In this document: piece after piece, positions 28,780 through 36,503 of the stretch
How positions within the stretch are numbered: position 1 is the first letter of the stretch
Layout: every line of letters starts with the position of its first letter
NCBI GenBank assembly: GCA_963781805.1
Contig: CAWAHF010000004.1
Span: 1,550,001-1,614,000, forward strand
Origin: JAFGPL01 sp963781805
Lineage (GTDB): Bacteria; Bacteroidota; Bacteroidia; Bacteroidales; UBA10428
DNA length: 64,000 bases
Reading direction: 5' to 3'
Position numbers and translations under genes: made by a program
Notes under the pieces: generated by a model
Told to the model about the DNA's origin: nothing
The model's database searches: none
Seen by the model: only the letters and a program-made list of their open reading frames with translations

Positions 28780-28986
28780 ATGATTGTAAAAAATTTAGAT
28801 CTGGAAATTTTTATAGGATTTGCCAAAGCTACAATCCCTTATAATGATATCTTAAATATTATTAATGGAAAAAATTATAAAGTTAAATCAACAATTCATG
28901 AAACATTAGAAACTTTTTTAATTGGGCAAACCTTTTTCAATTTAAATTGTTTTATTACCATAATTATGTTATTGATTTTAAAATGA
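28780..28986 (+). CDS. Possible small protein overlapping the LuxR regulator start
   Basis: A 68-codon ATG frame (MIVKNLDLEIFIGFAKATIP...) ending in a hydrophobic FITIIMLLILK. Its TGA overlaps the ATG of the LuxR gene as ATGA, an arrangement typical of translational coupling. No family is recognised and the length is short, so it may be a chance frame. Confidence 0.35.
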   Translation: MIVKNLDLEIFIGFAKATIPYNDILNIINGKNYKVKSTIHETLETFLIGQTFFNLNCFITIIMLLILK

Positions 28987-29744
28987 ATATAATTAATGAA
29001 TCTGTCGATTTATTGTACAGTGTATTTAATGAAGTATCATATGTAAGTAACAAAAAAAAGATTGAATCGATTACGAAAGATCTTTCAAATTGCATGGTTA
29101 TGCCAAATCAAATGATTTATGCAATATGTTACAATCCTTTCCATATATTTTATAAAAGAAATATTGGTAGATTTTTGGGCTTGGATGAGGATTCAATGGA
29201 TTCAATGGAATTAATTGAATGTATCCACCCTGAAGATATTTATTTTGTTACAAATGCCATAAAAGATGCTTTTGAATGGCTTCATAAGAACCCCGATATG
29301 GCAAAAAACATTCTGTTTTCCCTTGAATATAGGATGCGACATAACGAGGGGCATTTTTTAACTATTCAAAGAAATACGCGGATTCTTGATTTAGATAGTC
29401 AAAACAATGTAATTCTAACCTTAAGCATAGTAACCGATATCTCTCCTTTTCAAAAAAGTATATTTTACGCCAAAGCATGTATGCACGATATGAATAAAGT
29501 TGAAAATTATTATTCAAACATCAACAACAATATTTTGGAATTTAACATATCGAAACGTGAAAAAGATGTACTGAAACTTTTATGTCTTGGATTTTCCAGT
29601 AAAAAAATTGCAGAAAAACTTTTTATCAGTAAGCATACCGTAGATGAGCACAGAAGACACCTTCTGGGAAAAACAAAACTGACCAATACCACCGAACTAG
29701 TATATTTTGCCTTTCAAAAAGGAATTTTTGAAAATGATGATTAA
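28983..29744 (+). CDS. PAS-fold LuxR-type transcriptional regulator
   Basis: About 253 aa from the ATG at 28983. The N-terminal ~180 residues resemble a PAS-like sensor (GRFLGLDEDSMDSMELIECIHPED, MRHNEGHFLTIQRNTRIL). The C-terminus is a LuxR/GerE helix-turn-helix: ISKREKDVLKLLCLGFSSKKI then AEKLFISKHTVDEHRRHLL (about 192-245). Bacteroidota proteins of this build bind DNA and respond to an unidentified signal through the PAS fold. No receiver domain is present. The gene converges with the hydrolase gene and ends 4 bp from its stop. Confidence 0.88.
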   Translation: MNIINESVDLLYSVFNEVSYVSNKKKIESITKDLSNCMVMPNQMIYAICYNPFHIFYKRNIGRFLGLDEDSMDSMELIECIHPEDIYFVTNAIKDAFEWLHKNPDMAKNILFSLEYRMRHNEGHFLTIQRNTRILDLDSQNNVILTLSIVTDISPFQKSIFYAKACMHDMNKVENYYSNINNNILEFNISKREKDVLKLLCLGFSSKKIAEKLFISKHTVDEHRRHLLGKTKLTNTTELVYFAFQKGIFENDD

Positions 29745-29747
29745 TTT

Positions 29748-30563
29748 TTATTTAAGTGATTTTAAATAATTTGATGTAATATTCAAAACATCTTCCTTAC
29801 AATCAAGAAAACAACTATGACTACCGTCTTTTATTATTACTATCTTTTCGGTATGTAAATTGGTAATTGGCAGATTTATCAAATAAGATTTATTTTCAAG
29901 GGGACTTTCTTCACCTTGCAGAAGTAATATTTCGCCTTTAAAATTATTCATTATTTCAATTTCGTTTGGATAAAATTCACCGCTCAGTTCTGTACCTAAT
30001 GAATCCCTGAATTTTGGATCCGATTGTTTGATCGCAGAAACAAATTCCTTACTGTTTTCTTCCTTTCCATATCCCGAAGCAAGAATATGCATTTCTTCAT
30101 TGGTTAATTCTCCTGCAAACGCGTATTGCATGGAAGGATGTGCTCCAAATGCTGAGGGTATATCTTTTAAAGAAGAAAGTGGAGGAGAACATAATTTTAT
30201 AACTCCCTTTACTTTTTCTTTTAATGCCGGCAAAAGCATAACAGCCAAATGTCCTCCCAAAGAATGTCCGAATAAAATAAGTTGTTCAAGCTTTAAGACA
30301 TTTACAAGTTCAACCATGGTTGCACACAAGGAATGAAACGTGTAATCGGCTGTTGGATTTTTTGAGTGCTGGCTTTGGCCATTCCCCGGTAAATCCAGGG
30401 CTATCATTCTATAGTCTTTAAGGTGTTGGCTTAATAATAAATTTTCAAAAAGTGCAGCGTTTAAGGAATTACCGTGTATAAACAAGATACTTTCTTTTTG
30501 GTGACAATTTTCTTCCAAATAGGAAATATTCAGTCCATCGATTCGGATATTATTCCTTTTCAT
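29748..30563 (-). CDS. Alpha/beta-fold hydrolase
   Basis: 271 aa. Strand-loop ILFIHGNSLNAALFENL carries the oxyanion HG motif. The nucleophile Ser is in FGHSLGGHLAV (about 98), and the catalytic His is probably in KDGSHSCFLDC near the C-terminus. An acidic residue in LLQGEESPLENK could be the third member. No signal peptide, so cytoplasmic. Substrate unknown; family members include esterases and C-C hydrolases. Transcribed divergently from the PKD lipoprotein gene across a shared 320-bp region that holds a palindromic operator. Confidence 0.88.
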   Translation of the reverse strand: MKRNNIRIDGLNISYLEENCHQKESILFIHGNSLNAALFENLLLSQHLKDYRMIALDLPGNGQSQHSKNPTADYTFHSLCATMVELVNVLKLEQLILFGHSLGGHLAVMLLPALKEKVKGVIKLCSPPLSSLKDIPSAFGAHPSMQYAFAGELTNEEMHILASGYGKEENSKEFVSAIKQSDPKFRDSLGTELSGEFYPNEIEIMNNFKGEILLLQGEESPLENKSYLINLPITNLHTEKIVIIKDGSHSCFLDCKEDVLNITSNYLKSLK

Positions 30564-30583
30564 AATTTATTTTCATTGACACT

Positions 30584-30591
30584 CAAATATA
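30584..30591 (-). promoter_or_regulatory. Probable -7 box of the hydrolase gene
   Basis: On the minus strand TATATTTG fits the Bacteroidota -7 consensus TAnnTTTG, about 20 bp before the ATG at 30563. No matching -33 TTG was found 19-21 bp upstream, so the call rests on the -7 box alone. Confidence 0.4.
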
Positions 30592-30622
30592 AAGACAATA
30601 TCTATTAATTTCTATTAAAAAT

Positions 30623-30668
30623 ACTCAATTGTGAGTATTGAGTTGAATATATAATTAATCTAGTTTTG
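30623..30668 (+). promoter_or_regulatory. Palindromic operator overlapping a Bacteroidota promoter, copy 1
   Basis: ACTCAAT (30623-30629) and ATTGAGT (30637-30643) form a perfect inverted repeat with the centre TGTGAGT, which itself pairs with the left arm. TTG at 30638-30640 and TAGTTTTG at 30661-30668 are separated by exactly 20 bp, fitting the -33 TTG / -7 TAnnTTTG promoter. The operator therefore covers the -33 box. The same module with the same spacing occurs at 32746-32791. It drives the PKD lipoprotein gene and may also affect the divergent hydrolase. Confidence 0.7.
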
Positions 30669-30887
30669 AAAATTAGAAAACCAAATGTATAGGTAAATGA
30701 AAATTCACCGGATTAATGGACGTTCAAATCATTCAAAAATATAATCCTGCTTTCCGATGGATTGGTTGTGAAATGGGGGGCAGATTTACTATTTGGGATT
30801 ATGCTTATAAAGAGGATAGCTATTAGGACAATAGAACATTGTTTAGGAGTTAGCAAATGTTTATATAGAAATGAAACAATAAAAATT

Positions 30888-31703
30888 ATGAGAACAAGAA
30901 ATTATTTATTTTTAACAGCTTTGATTATTATCAATGCTTGTAACGACGAAAACCCATCAACTCCCGATGCAAAAGCCTGTTTTAGCTATGCCCCTGATAC
31001 CGAAATTAATATGGGCGACGAGGTAAGTTTCTCAAATTGCTCCGAAGATGCCAACACATACGCATGGGATTTTGGTGATGGGCATATATCAACTGATGAA
31101 ATTCCAACTCATATTTATCAGTCTGGAGGAGAATACACGGTAAAGATGATTGCTGCCAATGAAACAAGTGTTGATACAGTTTCGAAAACAATTACTATTG
31201 CAAATGGTGGTGGTTACTTTTCTGTTAATGAAACTCAATACACTTTATCGAAAGGAGCACTGGTTTTTTTCAACTCAACTTCCAAATGGCACCAATTAAT
31301 CTTATATCATTCTATGGTTTTTTCGATTAGTAATGAAAATTATGTCTCAGGCACTGGGAATTTAGTCTACTTAGATATACTGTCAGGTAAATCAAAATTT
31401 AACATTTCGGGTAGCTACACTAATAATACAGACCCCTTTGATGCTACAGATGAAGATAAAGCAGGTATGCAAAATCTTACAATTTATAATGGTTTTGCAG
31501 CATTAGCTTATAACTTTAATGGAGATACTTTTAAACCATCGGGCAATGATATAGGTGATTTATATGAAAACAGTGATTACAAAAATTGGTCTATGAAAAT
31601 AAGTGAGACTTCATCAATATATACAATAGATATATCGTTTACTGTTGGAAGTAAATCAATAAAAATATTTTATCAGGGAGAACTTGAATTATTTGAGGAA
31701 TAA
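30888..31703 (+). CDS. PKD-domain lipoprotein
   Basis: About 271 aa from the ATG at 30888 (MRTRNYLFLTALIIINACN), chosen because it begins a lipoprotein signal with Cys at 18; the frame is open from 30762 without sense. A PKD domain (about 30-105) shows YAWDFGDG and the closing GGEYTVKMIAANE, a beta-sandwich used for binding or spacing at the cell surface. The C-terminal ~160 residues are unrecognised strands. It is probably tethered to the outer membrane. The upstream palindromic operator-promoter suggests controlled expression. Confidence 0.85.
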   Translation: MRTRNYLFLTALIIINACNDENPSTPDAKACFSYAPDTEINMGDEVSFSNCSEDANTYAWDFGDGHISTDEIPTHIYQSGGEYTVKMIAANETSVDTVSKTITIANGGGYFSVNETQYTLSKGALVFFNSTSKWHQLILYHSMVFSISNENYVSGTGNLVYLDILSGKSKFNISGSYTNNTDPFDATDEDKAGMQNLTIYNGFAALAYNFNGDTFKPSGNDIGDLYENSDYKNWSMKISETSSIYTIDISFTVGSKSIKIFYQGELELFEE

Positions 31704-32022
31704 GTATTTAATTAATATTCTATGCGCACAATTCTTAAACATCATTTTTGTATGTCATACCACTGCACTAGACTATATAAAAGAAGCTGCTGAGTACACA
31801 AAAGATAAAAATATATGAATACAAAGATCTGATGGGATGGACTGAGACACTTAGAAAGCAAGGTGCTAAATACTGCTTGGAGATACCGGAATGTCCACAA
31901 AACAACTAAGCTTGATTCTCCGCAGATTCTCCGATACGGGTGAGCAGAGCGAAGGCCTGGACTCTGGCGGTAAAAAAATTTGTGTATCACTTAATAAAAA
32001 TATATAAACAAAATTCAAGAAG
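31704..32022 (+). other. Intergenic region, no gene seen
   Basis: About 320 bp between the PKD lipoprotein and the next exported protein. Short frames on the minus strand lack motifs. A tandem GATTCTCCGCAGATTCTCCG occurs near 31913-31932. Confidence 0.4.
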
Positions 32023-32670
32023 ATGAAATTTTCAAAGTACAAAAAAGTTCTGTTTGTGTTATTACTAATTAATTGCACAGTAATGGTTTACTCATATGGA
32101 CAAGGTGATCGTTCAGAAAGTATAAATTATACGGATAAAAACAATTCTTTTGACTTGATCCATTATAATACTGGCTGGATCTATGAAACCCACAATCCTG
32201 TATGCCCTGAGACGGTGCCAATATCAGGTTCATGTTATTATTATACACCTCCCAATTCTGAAGAAAAAGTTGTTATTTTTAGTTTTACATCAAAGCAGCA
32301 AAATACAGATGGATCACCTTTCTATTCTTTGGTGTCCTGGATACCAGCATCTCAATTACAAACTGGTGCTCACATAGAGTATAAGGATGTAATGGATGAA
32401 TTAAATTCTGGCATTAATGCCCTTGAATTAAATGGAGGATGTGCTAAATTTCTGAGTTACCGTGATAAACAGTATGCGATTTCACTTTGGTCAAATTGGC
32501 ATGATGGAGAAGGAGTAGCAGCAGGAGAAATATACATTCAAAGCATAAAAGATAATATTGTGTCTGGTACATTTAATGTAACTCTTTGGGCGGATGCATA
32601 TAACTTTGACAAAACCAAATATGTAAAAATTGAAAAAGGTAAATTCAGTGTTCCATTGGTAGAAAAGTAA
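32023..32670 (+). CDS. Uncharacterised exported protein
   Basis: 215 aa. MKFSKYKK and a hydrophobic run ending TVMVYSYG form a signal peptide. The mature protein is rich in aromatic residues and strands (SGSCYYYTPPN; SLVSWIPASQL; ISLWSNWHDGEG), suggesting a secreted beta-sandwich, possibly carbohydrate-associated, but no family is recognised. It has no lipobox and no T9SS sorting tail, so it may be periplasmic. It lies between two copies of the palindromic operator module. Confidence 0.65.
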   Translation: MKFSKYKKVLFVLLLINCTVMVYSYGQGDRSESINYTDKNNSFDLIHYNTGWIYETHNPVCPETVPISGSCYYYTPPNSEEKVVIFSFTSKQQNTDGSPFYSLVSWIPASQLQTGAHIEYKDVMDELNSGINALELNGGCAKFLSYRDKQYAISLWSNWHDGEGVAAGEIYIQSIKDNIVSGTFNVTLWADAYNFDKTKYVKIEKGKFSVPLVEK

Positions 32671-32745
32671 AAAACATTGCTATATCAGTTATTCCTAAAC
32701 TCCTTGATTCTCCTATAAACGCAAGCCCTATCAATCCAGAAAAAT

Positions 32746-32791
32746 ACTCAATTGTGAGTATTGAGTTGAATAGGCTTATTCTCTAGTTTTG
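32746..32791 (+). promoter_or_regulatory. Palindromic operator overlapping a Bacteroidota promoter, copy 2
   Basis: ACTCAAT (32746-32752), TGTGAGT and ATTGAGT (32760-32766) repeat copy 1 exactly, with TTG at 32761-32763, a 20-bp spacer and TAGTTTTG at 32784-32791. Spacer sequences of the two copies differ while boxes and arms are conserved, which argues for a functional regulatory module. It reads toward the coiled-coil protein gene. Confidence 0.7.
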
Positions 32792-32823
32792 ATGAATAAA
32801 AACAAAATGTATATGATTTATGA

Positions 32824-33033
32824 GATATTATCGGTTTAAGGAACAATAAATCAACAGAAAACAATCATTTGACTGTGAATCATTTACTTGCTTATCATGA
32901 TAATACAACTGGCAATTTGTCGGCTAAAGAGTTCGGCGATACAACATGGGGGATGTCGAAAGTTCCGTAAATTCTTTTATTGGATGATGTTTGGAAATTG
33001 GAGTTTGGTCAGGTGATTGTTATTGATATCTAA
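32824..33033 (+). pseudogene. Possible gene remnant between promoter and coiled-coil gene
   Basis: In one phase the sequence reads NNHLTVNHLLAYHDNTTGNL and SAKEFGDTTWGMSKVP, then TAA (32968-32970), then ILLLDDVWKLEFGQVIVIDI, then TAA. It has the look of former coding sequence with one internal stop and no start. Not recognised; it could also be a structured leader. Confidence 0.3.
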
Positions 33034-33069
33034 AACATGTACGCAAAAAAGAAAATAAACTTAATAGCT

Positions 33070-34686
33070 ATGAAAATAACAATAAGCATACTTCTAACCA
33101 TCTTTTCCTTCAATCTGAGTGCTCAACAACCATTCATAGTAAGTTATAAACAGGCCAAAACATCGTTCTATGATGAATTTAAACCTTTGCTAAGTCTTGT
33201 TGAAGAATACGGTTCTTATTCTAAATATATTGAAAGAGAAGAATACCTTGATATCAACAAGATACAGGATGTAGAAAATGAAAATGATCTAAAAAACCTC
33301 TATTTACACCCCGGAATAAGTACCATACACAAAACGAGTTCACATGAATATTCAAACTTAACCAAGAATGTCGTAAAAGATATTATATCTATGGCCGAAA
33401 ATGATTCCTACTCTGAAGCTGCTCTAATTACAAATCAAATTAAACAACTGGAAAACGAGAATAGCCAAATAAATGCACAATCTCAAGCGTTAAATGATAG
33501 ACACGATAAACAATATGAAGCTGATGTAGCAGATATGGATTATGTGAGTGATGAAATTGAAAGGTTGCAATCAAATCTAAAAAATTTGGCTAAGAATATT
33601 CAAAATCAGGAAAAATCGGTGCAGTGGTCACAAAACAACTACAATACGTGCAGACAAACCAGCAATGACTGTACTTTACAGTATAACAATTTAGTAAGTT
33701 ATCAAAATATGTATCAAACAATGATTACAAATTATAATGGAATTGTTGAGGAAGAAAGTGAAAAAAGAAATTGGTTAAATGGAAACGTAGAGAAGTTCAA
33801 TAAGGCGAATGACCTATATATTAAAAAACTTAACGATATAATCGAGTTAAACAACGAAAAAATAAAGAAGAACAATAGCAGCATTGAAGAGCTTCTTAAT
33901 AAGAAGTATTTGGCTTATTTAAAATATTATAATACTCAGAAACCTATTTACGTTAAGAAAAGAAATGAAGAATACGATATAGCCGTCAAAAAAATGAAGG
34001 AACTAGGGGGAGGGCCTGATGTTTTATACAAAATTAAGCAAATTAATAAATATGTAACTGACCTGTTTGAAAACCTTATGTATCAAAAATATTCTTCTAT
34101 GGTGCAGATTTTGGATGAATTGGAGGAGTTAGGAAAAGCCAACCCCAATTCGCAGCTAGGGACCAGGATATTATCTATAAAAAAAATAAAGGCAATTCTT
34201 GATCAATTCATAACTGATTTTGACGAACAGGCGCCACCTTTTTTACTGATGCAAAACTTTTCACTTGGCATAGATGCACCTACAAATGAAGTGCTTATTG
34301 AGGACAGGAAATATTTAATTAGTAAATATATGTCGGATGGAGACAATATTGTTGATGTTTATGAAAGTATATATCGACAATCAAAAATTGAAATTTCGGG
34401 AAATGATAATATACATTTTATAATCTGGTTTGGGAATCTTCCGAATCTTACGTACTTAAGTTTGGAAAGTGAGATGTTGTATGATCCTGAAAACTTTAAG
34501 AGTCTGATAAATGTTAATACACTTAGAATTAAGGCTGGAAATTCTGCCAGGTTGGAAGCAATGAGTAAAATGCCAAAATTGAAAAAAGTAATAATAACAG
34601 CTAATAATGAAGTTAGTAAGAAAGAAATTAAAGAATTCTGCGAAAGTACCGGTTTAGCTTCTGAAGATTGTGTTATCGTTAATTAG
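33070..34686 (+). CDS. Exported coiled-coil protein with LRR-like C-terminus
   Basis: About 538 aa from the ATG at 33070, which begins a signal peptide (MKITISILLTIFSFNLSAQ). A long coiled coil spans about 110-310, with repeated QLENEN, EIERLQSNL and NNEKIKKNNSSIEEL heptads and a short Cys pair (TCRQTSNDCT). The C-terminal ~110 residues have leucine-rich-repeat character (LPNLTYLSLES, NTLRIKAGN, MPKLKKVIITANN). Family unknown. The protein is probably periplasmic or surface-attached. It shares its upstream operator-promoter type with the PKD lipoprotein, implying common control, and precedes a TonB C-terminal-domain gene by 60 bp. Confidence 0.75.
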   Translation: MKITISILLTIFSFNLSAQQPFIVSYKQAKTSFYDEFKPLLSLVEEYGSYSKYIEREEYLDINKIQDVENENDLKNLYLHPGISTIHKTSSHEYSNLTKNVVKDIISMAENDSYSEAALITNQIKQLENENSQINAQSQALNDRHDKQYEADVADMDYVSDEIERLQSNLKNLAKNIQNQEKSVQWSQNNYNTCRQTSNDCTLQYNNLVSYQNMYQTMITNYNGIVEEESEKRNWLNGNVEKFNKANDLYIKKLNDIIELNNEKIKKNNSSIEELLNKKYLAYLKYYNTQKPIYVKKRNEEYDIAVKKMKELGGGPDVLYKIKQINKYVTDLFENLMYQKYSSMVQILDELEELGKANPNSQLGTRILSIKKIKAILDQFITDFDEQAPPFLLMQNFSLGIDAPTNEVLIEDRKYLISKYMSDGDNIVDVYESIYRQSKIEISGNDNIHFIIWFGNLPNLTYLSLESEMLYDPENFKSLINVNTLRIKAGNSARLEAMSKMPKLKKVIITANNEVSKKEIKEFCESTGLASEDCVIVN

Positions 34687-34746
34687 AATCAAAATTCATA
34701 GTTTCATATATACTTTAATTAATCCTCATAATAAATTTAATTTTAG

Positions 34747-35439
34747 ATGAAAAATGCTGCTCTTTTCTTGGCTTTGGTATCGATTCCGTTGTTAAACTTA
34801 TCTGCTCAACATTATGATACGTTAAGGGTCAGTATTGCTCGCAACGCTCCAGGGGCATATAACACTTCAGTGAATCTATGTACTAATACTATTGTATTGA
34901 ATAATGATTTCAAGTGGGATTTAAAAAGCTACAGCATAACTTTAAATAAACAACTAGAGGTGCAGACAGTTATCGAAGGCCCAGATAAATTGGAAGAAAC
35001 AAGTAGGTTGACAGCTAGTGAAGAACAATTGGTGCAGCAAATAAAAAAACTTTGTTTTGAATTAAGACCAAATAAGTCGTTTGAGGGAAACGAACTTACT
35101 CTTCAGTTAAATCTAGAAAATATAAGAAACAAGGTTTGGACTATCACAGAGGAAATGCCTGAGTTCACTCACTCAGACTACTCTTCATTCCTCGACTACA
35201 TCTCCAAAAATATTGATCGTGAAATAACCGATAGAGTTGGATTAGGAGGTACGGTGTATGTTGAGTTCCTCGTCACTTATGAAGGTAAAATTGATGATGT
35301 AAAAGTTACAAGAAGCCTGCATCCAAAATTAGACATGGAGGCTATTCGGGTGATTAAGAACTCTCCCTTATGGAAGTCTGGGAAACAGGGAGGGACATCA
35401 ACTAATGTAAGGCTTATGTACCCTATACGTTTTAAATAA
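34747..35439 (+). CDS. Exported protein with TonB C-terminal domain
   Basis: 230 aa with a cleavable-looking signal (FLALVSIPLLNLSAQ). The last ~80 residues match the TonB C-terminal domain: YISKNIDREITDRVGLGGTV, VEFLVTYEGKIDDVKV, LHPKLDMEAIRVIKNSPLW and YPIRFK. The middle region (about 25-145) is unrecognised. It lacks the Pro-rich spacer and retained N-terminal anchor of classical TonB, so it may not energise receptors; stand-alone TonB_C proteins are frequent in Bacteroidota. Only 2 bp separate the stop from group II intron fragment B. Confidence 0.85.
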   Translation: MKNAALFLALVSIPLLNLSAQHYDTLRVSIARNAPGAYNTSVNLCTNTIVLNNDFKWDLKSYSITLNKQLEVQTVIEGPDKLEETSRLTASEEQLVQQIKKLCFELRPNKSFEGNELTLQLNLENIRNKVWTITEEMPEFTHSDYSSFLDYISKNIDREITDRVGLGGTVYVEFLVTYEGKIDDVKVTRSLHPKLDMEAIRVIKNSPLWKSGKQGGTSTNVRLMYPIRFK

Positions 35440-35441
35440 CC

Positions 35442-35900
35442 CCGCTGGTCGGAGTTTGCAACTCCGACCTCTTTACTTTTCTAATGAATGGAATGCATGA
35501 GTTTATAACTCTTATTGCTGGTTCGAGCTTGTAACCCCATCTCCCAGCCTCATATGCCGTTCCTGCTTGGTTTATACTGAGCTTGTCGAAGTATCAGTAT
35601 CGGATTTTGTAGTCCCGCTTCCTTCAGTGCATGCCTCGCGACAAACCACCCCCGACCTTCGGTACGGGACAAGCTTTGCGGCTTACTAACACTTCCGGGC
35701 GTTACCCCAGTGTGTAAGAGCCTGTCCCGAACTTGATTCGGGAGACTTTCACCCTCAGGAACTTAGCGAAAGCGTTCTCACGACCAAAGGGAGTAAAAAT
35801 ACACACTTGTTGTTTTGCTTCTTTAAAAGTTTATTTGTATTTTTCGACTTTTTCAAGAGCTTACAACAAGTGTGCGCTCATGCTCATGCAGGGCGCACAC
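35442..35900 (-). mobile_element. Group II intron 5' fragment, copy B (domain I)
   Basis: Collinear with copy A over 459 bp and differing at only a handful of positions (for example near 35471, 35510 and 35843). The minus-strand 5' end GTGTGCGCCC is at 35900 and identity with copy A ends exactly there, which supports this as the true intron start. The inner end at 35442 is the same base as in copy A. The fragment lies between a TonB_C gene and an attC-like palindrome preceding the restriction-modification operon. Confidence 0.75.
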
Positions 35901-36025
35901 ACATGGTATAGTGCATGCGGGTTTCAGAGGTTTTCGAGCATTTGTAGCTCGTAAAATAATTCGATGTAAACTGATAGGAAATTGCTTCGTAATCCCGCAC
36001 GACACCATACCATAAACCGTTATGC
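35901..36025 (+). repeat. attC-like palindrome with left core replaced by an intron 5' end
   Basis: GGTATAGTGCATGCGGG pairs imperfectly with CCCGCACGACACCATACC; the right core GTTATGC is at 36019-36025. As at 25851, the left core is absent because the group II intron 5' end abuts the left arm. The restriction-modification operon follows. Confidence 0.5.
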
Positions 36026-36103
36026 CTCACCCTAAAAAAGACGTGCAAGCAATGAAATTATGTGGAGAAAATAACTGACTTGATAAATTGTGGAAAAGTT
36101 TTG

Positions 36104-36159
36104 TGGACAACAATTGTCCAATTAATAAAAATAGATTACTTTTGGACAAAATTCGTCCT
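36104..36159 (+). promoter_or_regulatory. Controller-protein boxes overlapping the R-M operon promoter
   Basis: Box 1 is TGGACAA-CAA-TTGTCCA (36104-36120, perfect 7-bp arms). Box 2 is TGGACAA-AAT-TCGTCCT (36143-36159, imperfect), centred 39 bp away and 2 bp before the ATG at 36162. TTG at 36114-36116 and TACTTTTG at 36137-36144 are 20 bp apart, matching the Bacteroidota -33/-7 promoter, so each box covers one promoter element. This is the arrangement expected of an autoregulated controller (C) protein; the predicted leader is very short. Confidence 0.65.
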
Positions 36160-36161
36160 GA

Positions 36162-36503
36162 ATGGAGAACGTAAAGATTCATACAAATTTTGGAGAGCAT
36201 CTCAGAACTTTGAGAGAAACTGCTGGATTGACTTTGAGAGAAGTTGCATCAACAATAAACGTTGACTCCTCGCTTCTTGCTAAGATTGAGCGTAATCAAA
36301 GACCTCCGACAAAACAGCTAATCAAAAATTTGGCTTCTTTTTTTCACACAAATGAGAGAGATTTGCTAATTGAGTTTTTGAGTGACCAGATTGCTTACAA
36401 AATTTTGGACGAAGAAGGCGACTTAAATATTTTAAAGGTCGCTGAAGAAAAAGTGTCTTACTTAAAAACTTTGCACAATGGGAATGACTATGACAAGAAA
36501 TAA
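36162..36503 (+). CDS. XRE-type helix-turn-helix regulator, probable R-M controller protein
   Basis: 113 aa. Residues about 10-65 form an HTH_3 domain: FGEHLRTLRETAGLTLREVA followed by INVDSSLLAKIERNQRPP. The C-terminal ~45 residues are helical and acidic, longer than in minimal C proteins (usually ~80 aa). The gene is first in an operon with an overlapping methyltransferase and a nuclease-like gene, and has two palindromic boxes over its promoter. It most likely represses or times expression of the R-M genes. It could instead be an antirepressor-like regulator of unrelated targets, but the context argues against this. Confidence 0.82.
   Translation: MENVKIHTNFGEHLRTLRETAGLTLREVASTINVDSSLLAKIERNQRPPTKQLIKNLASFFHTNERDLLIEFLSDQIAYKILDEEGDLNILKVAEEKVSYLKTLHNGNDYDKK

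Noticed and set aside
34747..35439. A canonical TonB energy transducer
   Set aside because: No proline-rich spacer and a cleavable-looking signal; only the C-terminal domain is shared, so a classical TonB role is not asserted.
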